A stretch of 64,000 nucleotides of DNA from Roseomonas marmotae (GTDB lineage Bacteria > Pseudomonadota > Alphaproteobacteria > Acetobacterales > Acetobacteraceae): assembly GCF_017654485.1 (NCBI RefSeq), contig NZ_CP061091.1:2548501-2612500 (forward strand), written 5' to 3'. Below the pieces are notes generated by a model. That model was not told where the DNA came from. It saw only the letters and a list, made by a program, of their open reading frames with translations, and made no database searches. The position numbers were made by a program, and so were the translations under genes. Numbering within the stretch: position 1 is the first letter of the stretch; each line of letters starts with the position of its first letter. This document shows positions 26,881 to 35,436 of the stretch, one piece after another.

Positions 26881-28232
26881 GGCGCAACCGTCAGTGGGAT
26901 CGGTTTGACCGGTGCCTGCCCGCGCAGCCGACCGACCTCGGCCACGGAACAACCCAGCTTCGCCGCCAGGATCTCGGCCGCCGCCGCCCCGCAGACGCGG
27001 CCCTGGCATCGGCCCATGCCGGCGCGGCTGATGGCCTTGGCGCGATTCACCTCGGGCGCCGGCAGGGCCGGGCCATCGGTGGTGGCGCGCAGCTCGCCCG
27101 CCGTCAGCCCTTCGCAGCGGCAGAGGAGTGCATCATCCGGCAGGCCGGCGGCCAGATGCGCCGGGAAAGGAAAGGCACTTTCGAGCGCCGCGCGGAAGCG
27201 GGCGAGGCTGGCGAGGCGACGGTCCAGGACCATGGTATCCTGCCGCCGACCGATATCCTCCAACAGCGCCATGGCGGCACGAACACCGCCCAGTTCCGCC
27301 ACCTCGGCGCCGCCGATGCCGCTGCCGTCGCCCGCCAGATAGATCCCTTCCACCGGCGTCCGGCCGGCGACATCCCGTCGTGGCACCCAGTTGTGCTGCA
27401 AGGCGTCGAAGTCGAAGGGCACACCGGCGAGGTCCGCGAGCTGCGCCTCCGGCTTCAGTCCCCAGCCCAGGCCCACGGCGTCGCATTCCGCGCGGTGCTC
27501 CCGGCCACCGGCGTCGCGCCAGTGGATGGCGCCGACCTCGGTCTGCCCTTCGATGGCCAGTGGCGTCACGCCTTCCGCGATCCGCACGCCATGCGCCCGC
27601 AGCCAGCCGATGTAGTAGAGCCCCTTGGCGAAGGTCGCCGCCCCCCGAAGCAATCCCGGCGTCGCGGCCAGCTTGGTGGCGAAGGGAGTGGTGTCCAGTA
27701 CCGCCGCGACTTCGGCCCCCGCCCTGGCGTATTGATAGGCCACCAGCCAGAGCAACGGACCCGTGCCCAGGAAGGCCACCCGCTGGCCGATGCCACAGCC
27801 TTGGGATTTCAGCGCGATCTGCGCGCCGCCCAGTGTGGTGACGCCCGGCAGCGTCCAGCCCCGCACCGGCACAACCCGGTCCATCGCCCCGGTGCAGAGG
27901 ATGGCGGCGTCATAATCCACCACGCCCTGCCGGCCGCGATGCAGCGTATGCAGTTGCTTCTGACCCGGGCGGATGTTCCAAACCAGCGTCTCCGGCCGCC
28001 AGTCGGCGCGCGGGCTGACGGCATCCAACGCAGCATGCAGGGCCGTGGCCTTGCCGGCCTCGAAGCCATACAGCGCTCTGGCGTCGCGCTTCAGCCCGGG
28101 GGGCGGGCGCTGGTAGATGCGGCCGCCGCCATCCATCGCCTCGTCGATCCAGACCGGGCGGATGCCGGAGGCCAGCAGCGCCTCCACCGCCCGCACGCCG
28201 GCCGGCCCGGCGCCCACCACAGCCACTTTCAT
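26877..28232 (-). CDS. FAD/NAD-binding oxidoreductase with C-terminal [2Fe-2S] domain, alpha subunit
   Basis: A 451-residue pyridine-nucleotide-disulfide-reductase-like flavoprotein. The first FAD motif is VAVVGAGPAGVRA, a second dinucleotide fold starts RVAFLGTGPL (151-160), and YLAGDGSGIGGAE binds FAD. The C-terminus has a BFD-like [2Fe-2S] site with C371, C373, C409 and C414. This layout equals OoxA/NoxA and HcnB-type subunits. It overlaps both neighbours by 4 bases, so the three subunits are made together. It probably passes electrons from the beta subunit toward the respiratory chain. Confidence 0.86.
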   Translation of the reverse strand: MKVAVVGAGPAGVRAVEALLASGIRPVWIDEAMDGGGRIYQRPPPGLKRDARALYGFEAGKATALHAALDAVSPRADWRPETLVWNIRPGQKQLHTLHRGRQGVVDYDAAILCTGAMDRVVPVRGWTLPGVTTLGGAQIALKSQGCGIGQRVAFLGTGPLLWLVAYQYARAGAEVAAVLDTTPFATKLAATPGLLRGAATFAKGLYYIGWLRAHGVRIAEGVTPLAIEGQTEVGAIHWRDAGGREHRAECDAVGLGWGLKPEAQLADLAGVPFDFDALQHNWVPRRDVAGRTPVEGIYLAGDGSGIGGAEVAELGGVRAAMALLEDIGRRQDTMVLDRRLASLARFRAALESAFPFPAHLAAGLPDDALLCRCEGLTAGELRATTDGPALPAPEVNRAKAISRAGMGRCQGRVCGAAAAEILAAKLGCSVAEVGRLRGQAPVKPIPLTVAP

Positions 28233-28504
28233 CCGCGCCGCACCCGCATCCCGTCACGGGCCAGGGTGGCGCAGGCGCGCACCCGGCCCAGGCCCTCCAC
28301 CGAAACCCAGCAATCCTGGCAGGCGCCCATCAGGCAGAAACCCGCGCGGTGCCCGTCACCGAACTCGCTCTCCCGCAGATGCCCGGCGCCACCGGCCAGC
28401 AGAGCCGTCAGCAGCGTGTCGCCCTCCAGGGCGGAGATCTCCTGGCCTTCCAGATTCAGGCGCAGCGGCGCGCGGTCGGTGTCGCGCAGGCGGGCCAGCT
28501 TCAC
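28229..28504 (-). CDS. Small [2Fe-2S] ferredoxin-like subunit, gamma
   Basis: A 91-residue protein from a GTG start at 28504 that overlaps the SDR stop (GTGA). The plant-type [2Fe-2S] site is FCLMGACQDC with C57, C62 and C65, closing with C78. Proteins like this (HcnA, sarcosine-oxidase alpha N-terminal-like) form the small subunit of opine/hydroxyproline-type dehydrogenases. Its place next to the alpha and beta flavoprotein genes supports the same role. Confidence 0.85.
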   Translation of the reverse strand: MKLARLRDTDRAPLRLNLEGQEISALEGDTLLTALLAGGAGHLRESEFGDGHRAGFCLMGACQDCWVSVEGLGRVRACATLARDGMRVRRG

Positions 28505-29190
28505 AGCGTATCCTCGTGCCGGCAGTTCACCAGCAGTTCCGCCACCGTCGCGGTATTGGGCAGCCGCAGCAGCACCTCCACCAGCATCGCTAGATCCTCG
28601 GGTCGCGTCATCTTCTCGCGCGGCCATTTCGTCACATGCGCGGTCATGTCGGTATCGACGAAGCCGGGGCAGAGCGCCGTGGCGCGGACGCCATGCTCCC
28701 AGCCCAGCCGCCGCACCTCCTGCGTCAGCGCCATCAGGGCGAATTTGCTCATGGCATAGCCGAGATTGTCGTTGCGTACCCGCTTGCCGGAGAGGGAGGC
28801 GATATTGACCACCCGCCCCTCGCCCGCCGCCACCAGATGCGGCCATGCGGCGCGGATCACCTGGATCGGCCCCATGGCATTGACCGACCACAGATCCTGG
28901 AAAGCCTCGTCCGGCCCCTCCAGCAGCGTGGCGCGCGGATTGATGCCGGCGGCATTGATCAGCGCATCGACGCGGCCGAAATGCTCCACTGTCGCCCGCA
29001 CCCAGGCGCCGGCGCTGCCCTGCCGCGTCGCGTCATAGGAGAAGGCGGCAGTCCCTTCCGGCGCGCGGGAGGTATCCCGCACCCCCGCGCTGATCCGGCA
29101 GCCCGCCGCCAGCAGCCGCTCCGTCACCGCGCGCCCGATCCCGCGCGCGGCGCCGGAGACCATCACCACCTGTCCGGCAAGGTCACGCAA
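28501..29190 (-). CDS. Short-chain dehydrogenase/reductase
   Basis: A 229-residue classical SDR with the SGAARGIGRAV coenzyme motif, INAAGIN, and the catalytic S-Y-K (NIASLSG, YAMSKFA). It uses NAD(P)H to interconvert an alcohol and a ketone. It overlaps the upstream binding-protein gene by 8 bases and the downstream gamma-subunit gene by 4, so it is a true member of the operon. Substrate unknown. Confidence 0.87.
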   Translation of the reverse strand: MRDLAGQVVMVSGAARGIGRAVTERLLAAGCRISAGVRDTSRAPEGTAAFSYDATRQGSAGAWVRATVEHFGRVDALINAAGINPRATLLEGPDEAFQDLWSVNAMGPIQVIRAAWPHLVAAGEGRVVNIASLSGKRVRNDNLGYAMSKFALMALTQEVRRLGWEHGVRATALCPGFVDTDMTAHVTKWPREKMTRPEDLAMLVEVLLRLPNTATVAELLVNCRHEDTL

Positions 29191-30706
29191 CGGAGGCGGT
29201 CTCGAAAGTCAGGCCGGAATAGAAGGTCAGCGCGCCCGGCAGGTTCTTGAAGCCCGAGACGTCCTTCTTCATCGCATAGCCCTGGCTGCGCCAGGTCAGA
29301 CCGACGATCGGCGCCTGCTCGACCGCCACGCCCTCCATCTCCCGGTAGATGGCCTTCCGCTTCTCCGCATCGAATTCCGAGCGGCCGGCGGCCAGCAGTT
29401 CGGTGATACGGTCGACCTTCAGCCCGTAGCTGCGGACATAGGAGGGCGAGAGGCTGCCATCGATGAAGTTGGCGATGCCATCGGGATCGTTGCTGTCCGC
29501 CGCCGTGCCCATCACCGCGAAGTCATACTGGCCACGATTGCCGATGGAGACGCGGGTGGCCCAGTCCGGCAGGTTCAGCTCCGCCTGGATGCCCACGGCG
29601 GCCAGATGGTTCTGCACCACCTCCGCCGTGTCCTTGTGCATGCCGTACTGCGCGGTGGAGAGCAGCGAGCAGGAGAGGCCGTTGGCATGGCCAGCCTCAG
29701 CCAGTAGCTTCTTCGAAAGCTCCGGGTCGTAGTTCCAGGCGCTCTTGTATTCCGCGTTGTAATAGGCGCTGGAATCCGCGATCGGCAGTTGCATCAGCGG
29801 CGAACCACGGCCGAAGAAGGCAGCCTTCACCAGCTCGTCACGCCGGACGGCATGGGCCACCGCGCGGCGCACGCGGGCGTCGTTGAAGGGCGGCTTGCTG
29901 CCATTAAAGACCAGGAACATGAAGGCGCCGTCCACCGCGTCCAGCTTCAGGGCCGGATTCCCGGAGATGGCGTCCATGGCCTGCCAGGGGACGTATTCGA
30001 TCAGGTCCAGGTCGCCCGATTGCAGTGCCGAGACGCGCAGATTCTCATCCTGGTAGGCGACGACGCGGATTCCCTTCAGCTTCGGCAGGCCGGGCTTGTA
30101 GAAATTGGGGTTGGCCTCGAAATCCAAGGACGTGCCGCGCTCCTGCCCCTTCAGCACGAAGGGGCCGGCGCCCACGGGGCTGTTCCGCTCGGAACCATGG
30201 AAGATGATGGGCAGGTGGTAGCTGGCCATCATGTTCGGCAGCGTGGCCACCGGCACCTTGGTCACGATCCGCACGGTGCGGTCGTCAGGCGTCTGCACCT
30301 CCGCCACATTCTGCATCTCGGCGCGGAAGAAGGCGGTGGAGTTGGGATCGGCGATCTGCTCGATCGTCCATTTCACGTCGCGGGCGGTGACCTTCTGGCC
30401 GTTCTGGAACTTCGCGTCCCGCAGCTTGAAGACCCAGGCGGTATTGCCGTCCTGCGCCCAGCTTTCCGCCAGCTCCCCGCGCAGCGCGCCATCCTCGCCA
30501 TAGGAGCAAAGGCCGCGATACATCAGCAGCTTCATGGTCGCCGCCGCCGTGCCGCTATTGGCCCAGGGCTGGATGGTCGGCGGGAAGCTGGAAAGGCCGA
30601 AGGTCAGCACCCCCGGCGTCGCGGCACGCGCACCCGGCAGGCGCAGGAAGGGCAAGGCGGCGGCGCCGGCCATCATGGCGCGGCGGGAGAGAGTCACGGG
30701 AGGCAT
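29183..30706 (-). CDS. ABC transporter substrate-binding protein (family 5), no permease genes nearby
   Basis: A 507-residue periplasmic protein with a twin-arginine-like N-terminus (SRRAMMAGAAALPFLRL). It has family 5 features: WAQDGNTAWVFKLRDAKFQNG, VTARDVKWTIEQI and ARVRRAVAHAVRRDELV. It lies between hyuB and the SDR gene in the same operon. No permease or ATPase genes accompany it, so it must share another importer or act as a sensor. The ligand is probably the cyclic or N-substituted compound handled by the operon. Confidence 0.85.
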   Translation of the reverse strand: MPPVTLSRRAMMAGAAALPFLRLPGARAATPGVLTFGLSSFPPTIQPWANSGTAAATMKLLMYRGLCSYGEDGALRGELAESWAQDGNTAWVFKLRDAKFQNGQKVTARDVKWTIEQIADPNSTAFFRAEMQNVAEVQTPDDRTVRIVTKVPVATLPNMMASYHLPIIFHGSERNSPVGAGPFVLKGQERGTSLDFEANPNFYKPGLPKLKGIRVVAYQDENLRVSALQSGDLDLIEYVPWQAMDAISGNPALKLDAVDGAFMFLVFNGSKPPFNDARVRRAVAHAVRRDELVKAAFFGRGSPLMQLPIADSSAYYNAEYKSAWNYDPELSKKLLAEAGHANGLSCSLLSTAQYGMHKDTAEVVQNHLAAVGIQAELNLPDWATRVSIGNRGQYDFAVMGTAADSNDPDGIANFIDGSLSPSYVRSYGLKVDRITELLAAGRSEFDAEKRKAIYREMEGVAVEQAPIVGLTWRSQGYAMKKDVSGFKNLPGALTFYSGLTFETASVA

Positions 30707-30739
30707 GGGTTGAGTCTCCTCTGCTCGGTCCGGTCGGGT

Positions 30740-32392
30740 TCAGCTCTGGTAGGCGTAGGCTTGCCTGGCATGCGTGGCGCTGATCACGCCCTCCGCCACA
30801 TCCCGCGCCACCGCCTCGGCCGGGCGCGCGCTGGCGGGGCCGTAGCCCCCTGCCCCCGGGCTGACGATGGCGAACCACTGCCCGGCCTTCAGGCTGGCGG
30901 TGCTGCCGTTGAAGGTGACGCCCGGGCCGCATTCCACCGCGCCATGCGCGCCGGCCCCGCCGCCCTGCAGCCCCCAGCTATGGGACCGCAGCCGTCCGAT
31001 ATCGACGCGCACCAGGCAGTCCTCATCCGCGCGGTAGACGCGGCGCAGGCCCATGCCGCCGCGATACTGCCCGTCGCCGCCAGAATCCTGGATCAGCTCG
31101 TAGCGCAGCAGGGTCAGCGGATATTCGATCTCCAGCGCCTCGACCGGCAGGTTGGAGGTATTGGTGGTATGCACATGCACGCCATCCAGCCCGTCCTTGT
31201 TGTGCCGGGCGCCGGAACCGCCGCCCATCGTCTCCAGATAGACCCAGAGAGCGCCGTCATCCTTCCGCTGGCCGATGAAGCTGGCGACGGTGCAGACGGA
31301 ATTGGAACAGGCCGTCACCTTCTCCGGTGCCGCCTGGGCCAGGGCGCCCAGGATGAGGTCGGAGACACGCTGGCAGGCTCCGAGCCGGCCATTGACCGCC
31401 GCCGGATGCAGGCAGTTCAGGATGCTGCCTTCCCGCGCCGTCACCGTCAGCGGCCGCGCCAGCCCGGCATTGGGCAGGATGGTCGGGTCCACCACCGATT
31501 TGATGATGTAGTACACCGTCGCCAACAGCGCCGTATAGGTCATGTTGATGCCGGCGCGGACCTGGTCGGGCGCCTCGAAATCCAGCGCCATGCTGTCGCC
31601 CCGCACCGTCACTTCCACGGCGAAGGGCATGTTCACCGTCAGGTCGATGGGGTCGAAAACATCCTCGAAGCGCCAGCAGCCATCCGGCAGGGCGGCGATG
31701 CCCGCGCGCATCTTGCGCTCGGCATAGTCCAGCAGCGCGTCCGCGGCGCCCAGCACCGTCTCCACGCCGTATTTCCCGCACAGCGCCTGGAAGCGCTGCA
31801 CGCCGACGCGGTTGGCCGCCATCTGGGCCCGCAGGTCCGACAGGCGCTCATGCGGCACCTGGCAGTTCAGCAGGATCATGCTCTGCACGTCTTCCTGCAG
31901 CACGCCGGCGCGGTAGAGCCGGACGGGCGGGATGCGCAGTCCTTCCTGGTAGATATGCGCGTGCCCGCGGTCGGCGAAGTCGGAGTGGTGCGCGAGGTTC
32001 ACCGTCCAGGCAACCAGTCGTCCCTCGACGAAGATCGGCTCCGCCAGCACGATATCCGGCAGATGCGTGCCGCCGCCTTCATAGGCATCGTTGCCGACGA
32101 AGACATCGCCGGGCCGCATATCCTCCACCCGGTGCTTCCGCATGATGTGCGGGATGATGCCAATGAAGCTGCCGAGATGGATGGGGATGTGCTCGGCCTG
32201 GCAGAGCGTCTCCCCGGCCGCGTTGAAGAGCGCAGTGGAGCAGTCCCGCCGCTCCTTGATATTCGTGGAATAGGAGGCGCGGATCAGCGCCTCCCCCGTC
32301 TCCTCGACGATGGAGGAGAGCGCGGCGCCGATCACCTCGACAGTGATGGGATCAAGGACCGGCGAGGCGGGCCGGACGACAGCCTGGCTCAT
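30740..32392 (-). CDS. Hydantoinase B / oxoprolinase family protein (first copy)
   Basis: A 550-residue HyuB-type subunit with HIPIHLGSFIGIIPH, VFVGNDAYEGGGTHLPD, LDFEAPDQVRAGINMT and a C-terminal SPGAGGYGPAS, equivalent to the glycine-rich end of the second copy. The ATG at 32392 overlaps the stop of the HyuA gene. It should form the ATP-dependent ring-opening (or carboxylating) enzyme with that partner. It diverges clearly from the second HyuB of the window, so the pairs probably act on different substrates. Confidence 0.88.
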   Translation of the reverse strand: MSQAVVRPASPVLDPITVEVIGAALSSIVEETGEALIRASYSTNIKERRDCSTALFNAAGETLCQAEHIPIHLGSFIGIIPHIMRKHRVEDMRPGDVFVGNDAYEGGGTHLPDIVLAEPIFVEGRLVAWTVNLAHHSDFADRGHAHIYQEGLRIPPVRLYRAGVLQEDVQSMILLNCQVPHERLSDLRAQMAANRVGVQRFQALCGKYGVETVLGAADALLDYAERKMRAGIAALPDGCWRFEDVFDPIDLTVNMPFAVEVTVRGDSMALDFEAPDQVRAGINMTYTALLATVYYIIKSVVDPTILPNAGLARPLTVTAREGSILNCLHPAAVNGRLGACQRVSDLILGALAQAAPEKVTACSNSVCTVASFIGQRKDDGALWVYLETMGGGSGARHNKDGLDGVHVHTTNTSNLPVEALEIEYPLTLLRYELIQDSGGDGQYRGGMGLRRVYRADEDCLVRVDIGRLRSHSWGLQGGGAGAHGAVECGPGVTFNGSTASLKAGQWFAIVSPGAGGYGPASARPAEAVARDVAEGVISATHARQAYAYQS

Positions 32393-34461
32393 GCCGCGAC
32401 CTCCAGGATCAGGTTGAGATAAGAATCGACCCGCGCGGTCATGCCGGGCGGCACGACGGTGGTGGTGTCCATCTGCTCGACGATGGCGGGGCCCGCGAAG
32501 CGGTTGCCGGGCTTCAGCCCGTCACGGCTGTAGATGGGCGTGGCGACGAAATCCTGCGCCTCGGGGAACCAGACGGGGCGCTCCCCGGTGCGGGCGCCTG
32601 ATGCATCGGGTCCGGCATCGGCATGGCGGGCCAGTTCCGCCTTCGGCACCAGCCCGGTCGCTTCCAGCCGCAGCGTGACGATCTGCACCGCCTCACCCTC
32701 CGCGACGAAGCCGTAGCGCTGGCGGTGCAACTCGGCGAAGCCGCCGGCCAGCGCATCCAGCGTGGCGGCGGTGACCGGGCCTTCCGGCAGCGTCACCGCC
32801 AACTCGTAGTTCTGGCCCTTGTAGCGCATGTCGGCGGTGCGGGTGAGCACGCGGTTCCCGGGCGCGATTCCCTCATGCGCGAACCACTCCTCCGCCCGTG
32901 CCACCAGGGTCGAGAACCCCTCCGCGACAGGGCCGATGGATTCCGGCGCCAGGGGCAGCAGCTTCGTCGCGGCGAAATCGGCACGCAGGTCCGTTAGCAG
33001 CAGACCCATGGCGCAGAGGATGCCCGGGTTGCGCGGCACCAGGACGCGCTTCATGTCCAGTTCCCTGGCCAGGCGCGCCGCATACAGCGGGCCGCCACCG
33101 CCAAAGGCCATCAGCGTGAAATCGCGCGGGTCATGCCCGCGCTGCACCGAGATCACGCGGATGGCGCGGGCCATATTGGCCGTGACGACGGAGAGGATGC
33201 CCTGCGCCGTCTCCATCAGCCCCAGGCCGAGCTGGTCCGCCAGCCGCTGGATGGCGGCCCTGGCGAGATCCTGCCGGATGGCCATGCGCCCGCCCAGTAG
33301 ATGCGTGGGGTTCAGGGTCTGCAACACCACATTGGCGTCCGTGGTGGCGGGCTCGGTATTGCCCTGATCGTAGCAGACCGGCCCCGGAAAGGCGCCACAG
33401 CTGCGCGGCCCCACCTTCAGCAGCCCGCCGGCATCGACATGGGCGATGGAGCCACCGCCGGCGCCGACGGTGTGAATGTCCAGCATCGGCGCCTTGATGG
33501 GGTAGCCATGCACCACGGCCTCGCTGGTCAGGCGGCACTGGCCGCCTTGCAGCAAAGCCACATCGGTGCTGGTGCCGCCCATGTCGAAGGTGATCAGGTC
33601 CTCGAACCCCGCCAGCCGCCCGATGACCTGCGCGCCCACCACGCCGGTGGAGGGGCCGGAGAGCACCGTGCGCACCGGCAGCCCCGCCGCCGCCGCGAAG
33701 CCGATGACGCCGCCATTGGACTGCGTCAGATGCGGCGCGGCCGTCATGCCGAGCGCTTCCAGGCGGGGCGTCAGCTTCTCGATATAGCTCCGCATGACCG
33801 GGCCCAGATAGGCATTCAGCACCACGGTCGAGAGCCGCTCGTATTCCCGGAACTCCGGTGCGATCTCATGGCCCGCGCTGATGAAGGCCTCCGGCATCTC
33901 CTCGCGCAGGATCTCGACGGCGCGCATCTCGTGCTCGGGCCGGATGAAGCCATAGAGGAAGGAGACCGCGACGGCCTTCACCCCCGCCTGCTTCAGCGCG
34001 CGGGCGGCCTCGCGCATCCGTTCCTCGTCCAGCGGCAGTTCCACGCGCCCGTCATGGCGCACGCGTTCCGGCACCTCCTGCCGCAGGTCGCGGGAGACGA
34101 GCACCGGTGGCTTGTCCGCCTGCATGTCATAGAGGTCCGGGCGCTTCTGCCGGCCGATCTCCAGCAGGTCCCGGAAGCCGTCGGTGGTGATGAGCCCGGT
34201 CCGCACGCCGCGATGCTGGATGAGCGCATTGGTGGCAACCGTGGTGCCATGGCCGAAATAGGTGACGGACGCGGCGGGCCTGTCGCCGGCCGCGGGCAGC
34301 ACGCGACGCATGCCTTCCTCGACCCCCTGGGCGATGCCGCGGGACGGATCATCCGGCGTCGAGGAGACTTTCCAGACCTCGACGCGGCTACTCTCCTCGT
34401 CGAACAGGCAGACATCCGTGAAGGTGCCGCCAGAGTCCACTCCTACGCGCCAACGCTCCAT
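32389..34461 (-). CDS. Hydantoinase A / oxoprolinase family protein (first copy)
   Basis: A 690-residue HyuA-type ATPase subunit: VDSGGTFTDVC at the N-terminus, YFGHGTTVATNALIQHRG, TFDMGGTSTDVALL and GAGGGSIAHVD. The ATG at 34461 is preferred because GGGGGAG lies 10 bases upstream; an ATG three codons earlier is also possible. It is the first gene of a tightly packed operon running to at least 25738, and is divergent from the IclR-family gene, which likely controls it. Confidence 0.88.
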   Translation of the reverse strand: MERWRVGVDSGGTFTDVCLFDEESSRVEVWKVSSTPDDPSRGIAQGVEEGMRRVLPAAGDRPAASVTYFGHGTTVATNALIQHRGVRTGLITTDGFRDLLEIGRQKRPDLYDMQADKPPVLVSRDLRQEVPERVRHDGRVELPLDEERMREAARALKQAGVKAVAVSFLYGFIRPEHEMRAVEILREEMPEAFISAGHEIAPEFREYERLSTVVLNAYLGPVMRSYIEKLTPRLEALGMTAAPHLTQSNGGVIGFAAAAGLPVRTVLSGPSTGVVGAQVIGRLAGFEDLITFDMGGTSTDVALLQGGQCRLTSEAVVHGYPIKAPMLDIHTVGAGGGSIAHVDAGGLLKVGPRSCGAFPGPVCYDQGNTEPATTDANVVLQTLNPTHLLGGRMAIRQDLARAAIQRLADQLGLGLMETAQGILSVVTANMARAIRVISVQRGHDPRDFTLMAFGGGGPLYAARLARELDMKRVLVPRNPGILCAMGLLLTDLRADFAATKLLPLAPESIGPVAEGFSTLVARAEEWFAHEGIAPGNRVLTRTADMRYKGQNYELAVTLPEGPVTAATLDALAGGFAELHRQRYGFVAEGEAVQIVTLRLEATGLVPKAELARHADAGPDASGARTGERPVWFPEAQDFVATPIYSRDGLKPGNRFAGPAIVEQMDTTTVVPPGMTARVDSYLNLILEVAA

Positions 34462-34529
34462 CCTCTCCATCTCCCCCCGCCAAGGCCCTTCGTGAAGTCT
34501 TTCGTTCTCCGGCCCAGGCCGCAAGAACT

Positions 34530-34576
34530 AATTCCACTTGGCGACATTTGGTAAACAGAAATTCCACTATACGGAA
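34530..34576. promoter_or_regulatory. Candidate IclR operator region between hyuA and iclR-type gene
   Basis: The 9-base word AATTCCACT occurs at 34530-34538 and again at 34560-34568, exactly 30 bases (about three helical turns) apart. The second copy is part of TTCC-N7-GGAA (34562-34576). The stretch is AT-rich and lies in the only gap between the divergent genes, where an IclR protein would be expected to bind. Confidence 0.45.
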
Positions 34577-34605
34577 CCAAAAGGGTTCGCTAAGGGGGCG
34601 GCGCC

Positions 34606-35427
34606 ATGACCGATGCCACGACCGACCAAGCCGGCAGCCTGCCCCGCGCGCTGCGCCTCCTCCGCCTGCTTGGGGAGGGCGAGGCCCTTGGAATGAGGCT
34701 GGCAGAACTGGCTGACGCGGCAGGTCTCCCCCGCCCCAGCGCGCACCGCATCCTGCGCGCGCTGGTGGCGGAAGGTTTCGTGGAACATGATGCGGAACGG
34801 CGCCGCTATCGGCTCGGCCTCTCGCTGTTTCAGTTGGCCGCCCGCGCGGGCCAGGCCGGTGGGCTGCGCGACATCGCCCGCCCAGCCCTGCTGCGGCTGA
34901 CGGCATCACTGGGGGAGACGGTCTTCCTGCTGGTGCGCAACGGCTTCGATGCGGTCTGCATCGACCGTAGCGCCGGGCCGCTGCCGATCATGACCTTCAC
35001 AGGGGATATCGGCGGGCGGGTGCCGCTGGGCATCGGCCAGGGCTCCAGCGCCATCCTGGCCCATCTCCCGCCGGGGGAGCAGGATGAGGTGATCCGCCAT
35101 AACCTGCCGCGCATCGAGGAATTCGGCGGGATGGACGAAGGCCACCTGCGGCAGGAGCTGGAGCGGATCCGGCGGGAAGGCTACTCGGCCACCCATGGCA
35201 TTCTGCCGGGCATGGCTGGGCTGGGCGTGCCGGTGCTGGATGCCGAAGGGCGCGCCGTGGCGGCGCTGAGCATCGGCACCACCACGGACCGGCTGGATGC
35301 GGCGCGGCGCGCCAGTGTCGCCGCCGCGCTGCGGCAGGAGGCTGTTGCCATCGGGGCTCGGCTGAACCCCTTCGACCCCAGCCTGCGGCGGGCGGGCGCG
35401 GCCATGGAGGCCGCGCCCGCCCCCTAA
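34606..35427 (+). CDS. IclR-family transcriptional regulator
   Basis: A 273-residue regulator with an N-terminal winged HTH (GMRLAELADAAGLPRPSAHRILRALVAEGFV, core LPRPSAHRIL, about residues 38-60) and an IclR effector domain (about 85-255). It is transcribed away from hyuA with a 144-base gap that contains repeated motifs, so it is the natural regulator of the Hyu operon, as activator or repressor. Its 3' end is convergent with dctA, 9 bases apart. Confidence 0.9.
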   Translation: MTDATTDQAGSLPRALRLLRLLGEGEALGMRLAELADAAGLPRPSAHRILRALVAEGFVEHDAERRRYRLGLSLFQLAARAGQAGGLRDIARPALLRLTASLGETVFLLVRNGFDAVCIDRSAGPLPIMTFTGDIGGRVPLGIGQGSSAILAHLPPGEQDEVIRHNLPRIEEFGGMDEGHLRQELERIRREGYSATHGILPGMAGLGVPVLDAEGRAVAALSIGTTTDRLDAARRASVAAALRQEAVAIGARLNPFDPSLRRAGAAMEAAPAP

Positions 35428-35436
35428 GAAGGCTGC

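Noticed and set aside
29789..32422. An 877-codon plus-strand open frame
   Set aside because: Antisense to the binding-protein and hyuB genes, with no domain seen.
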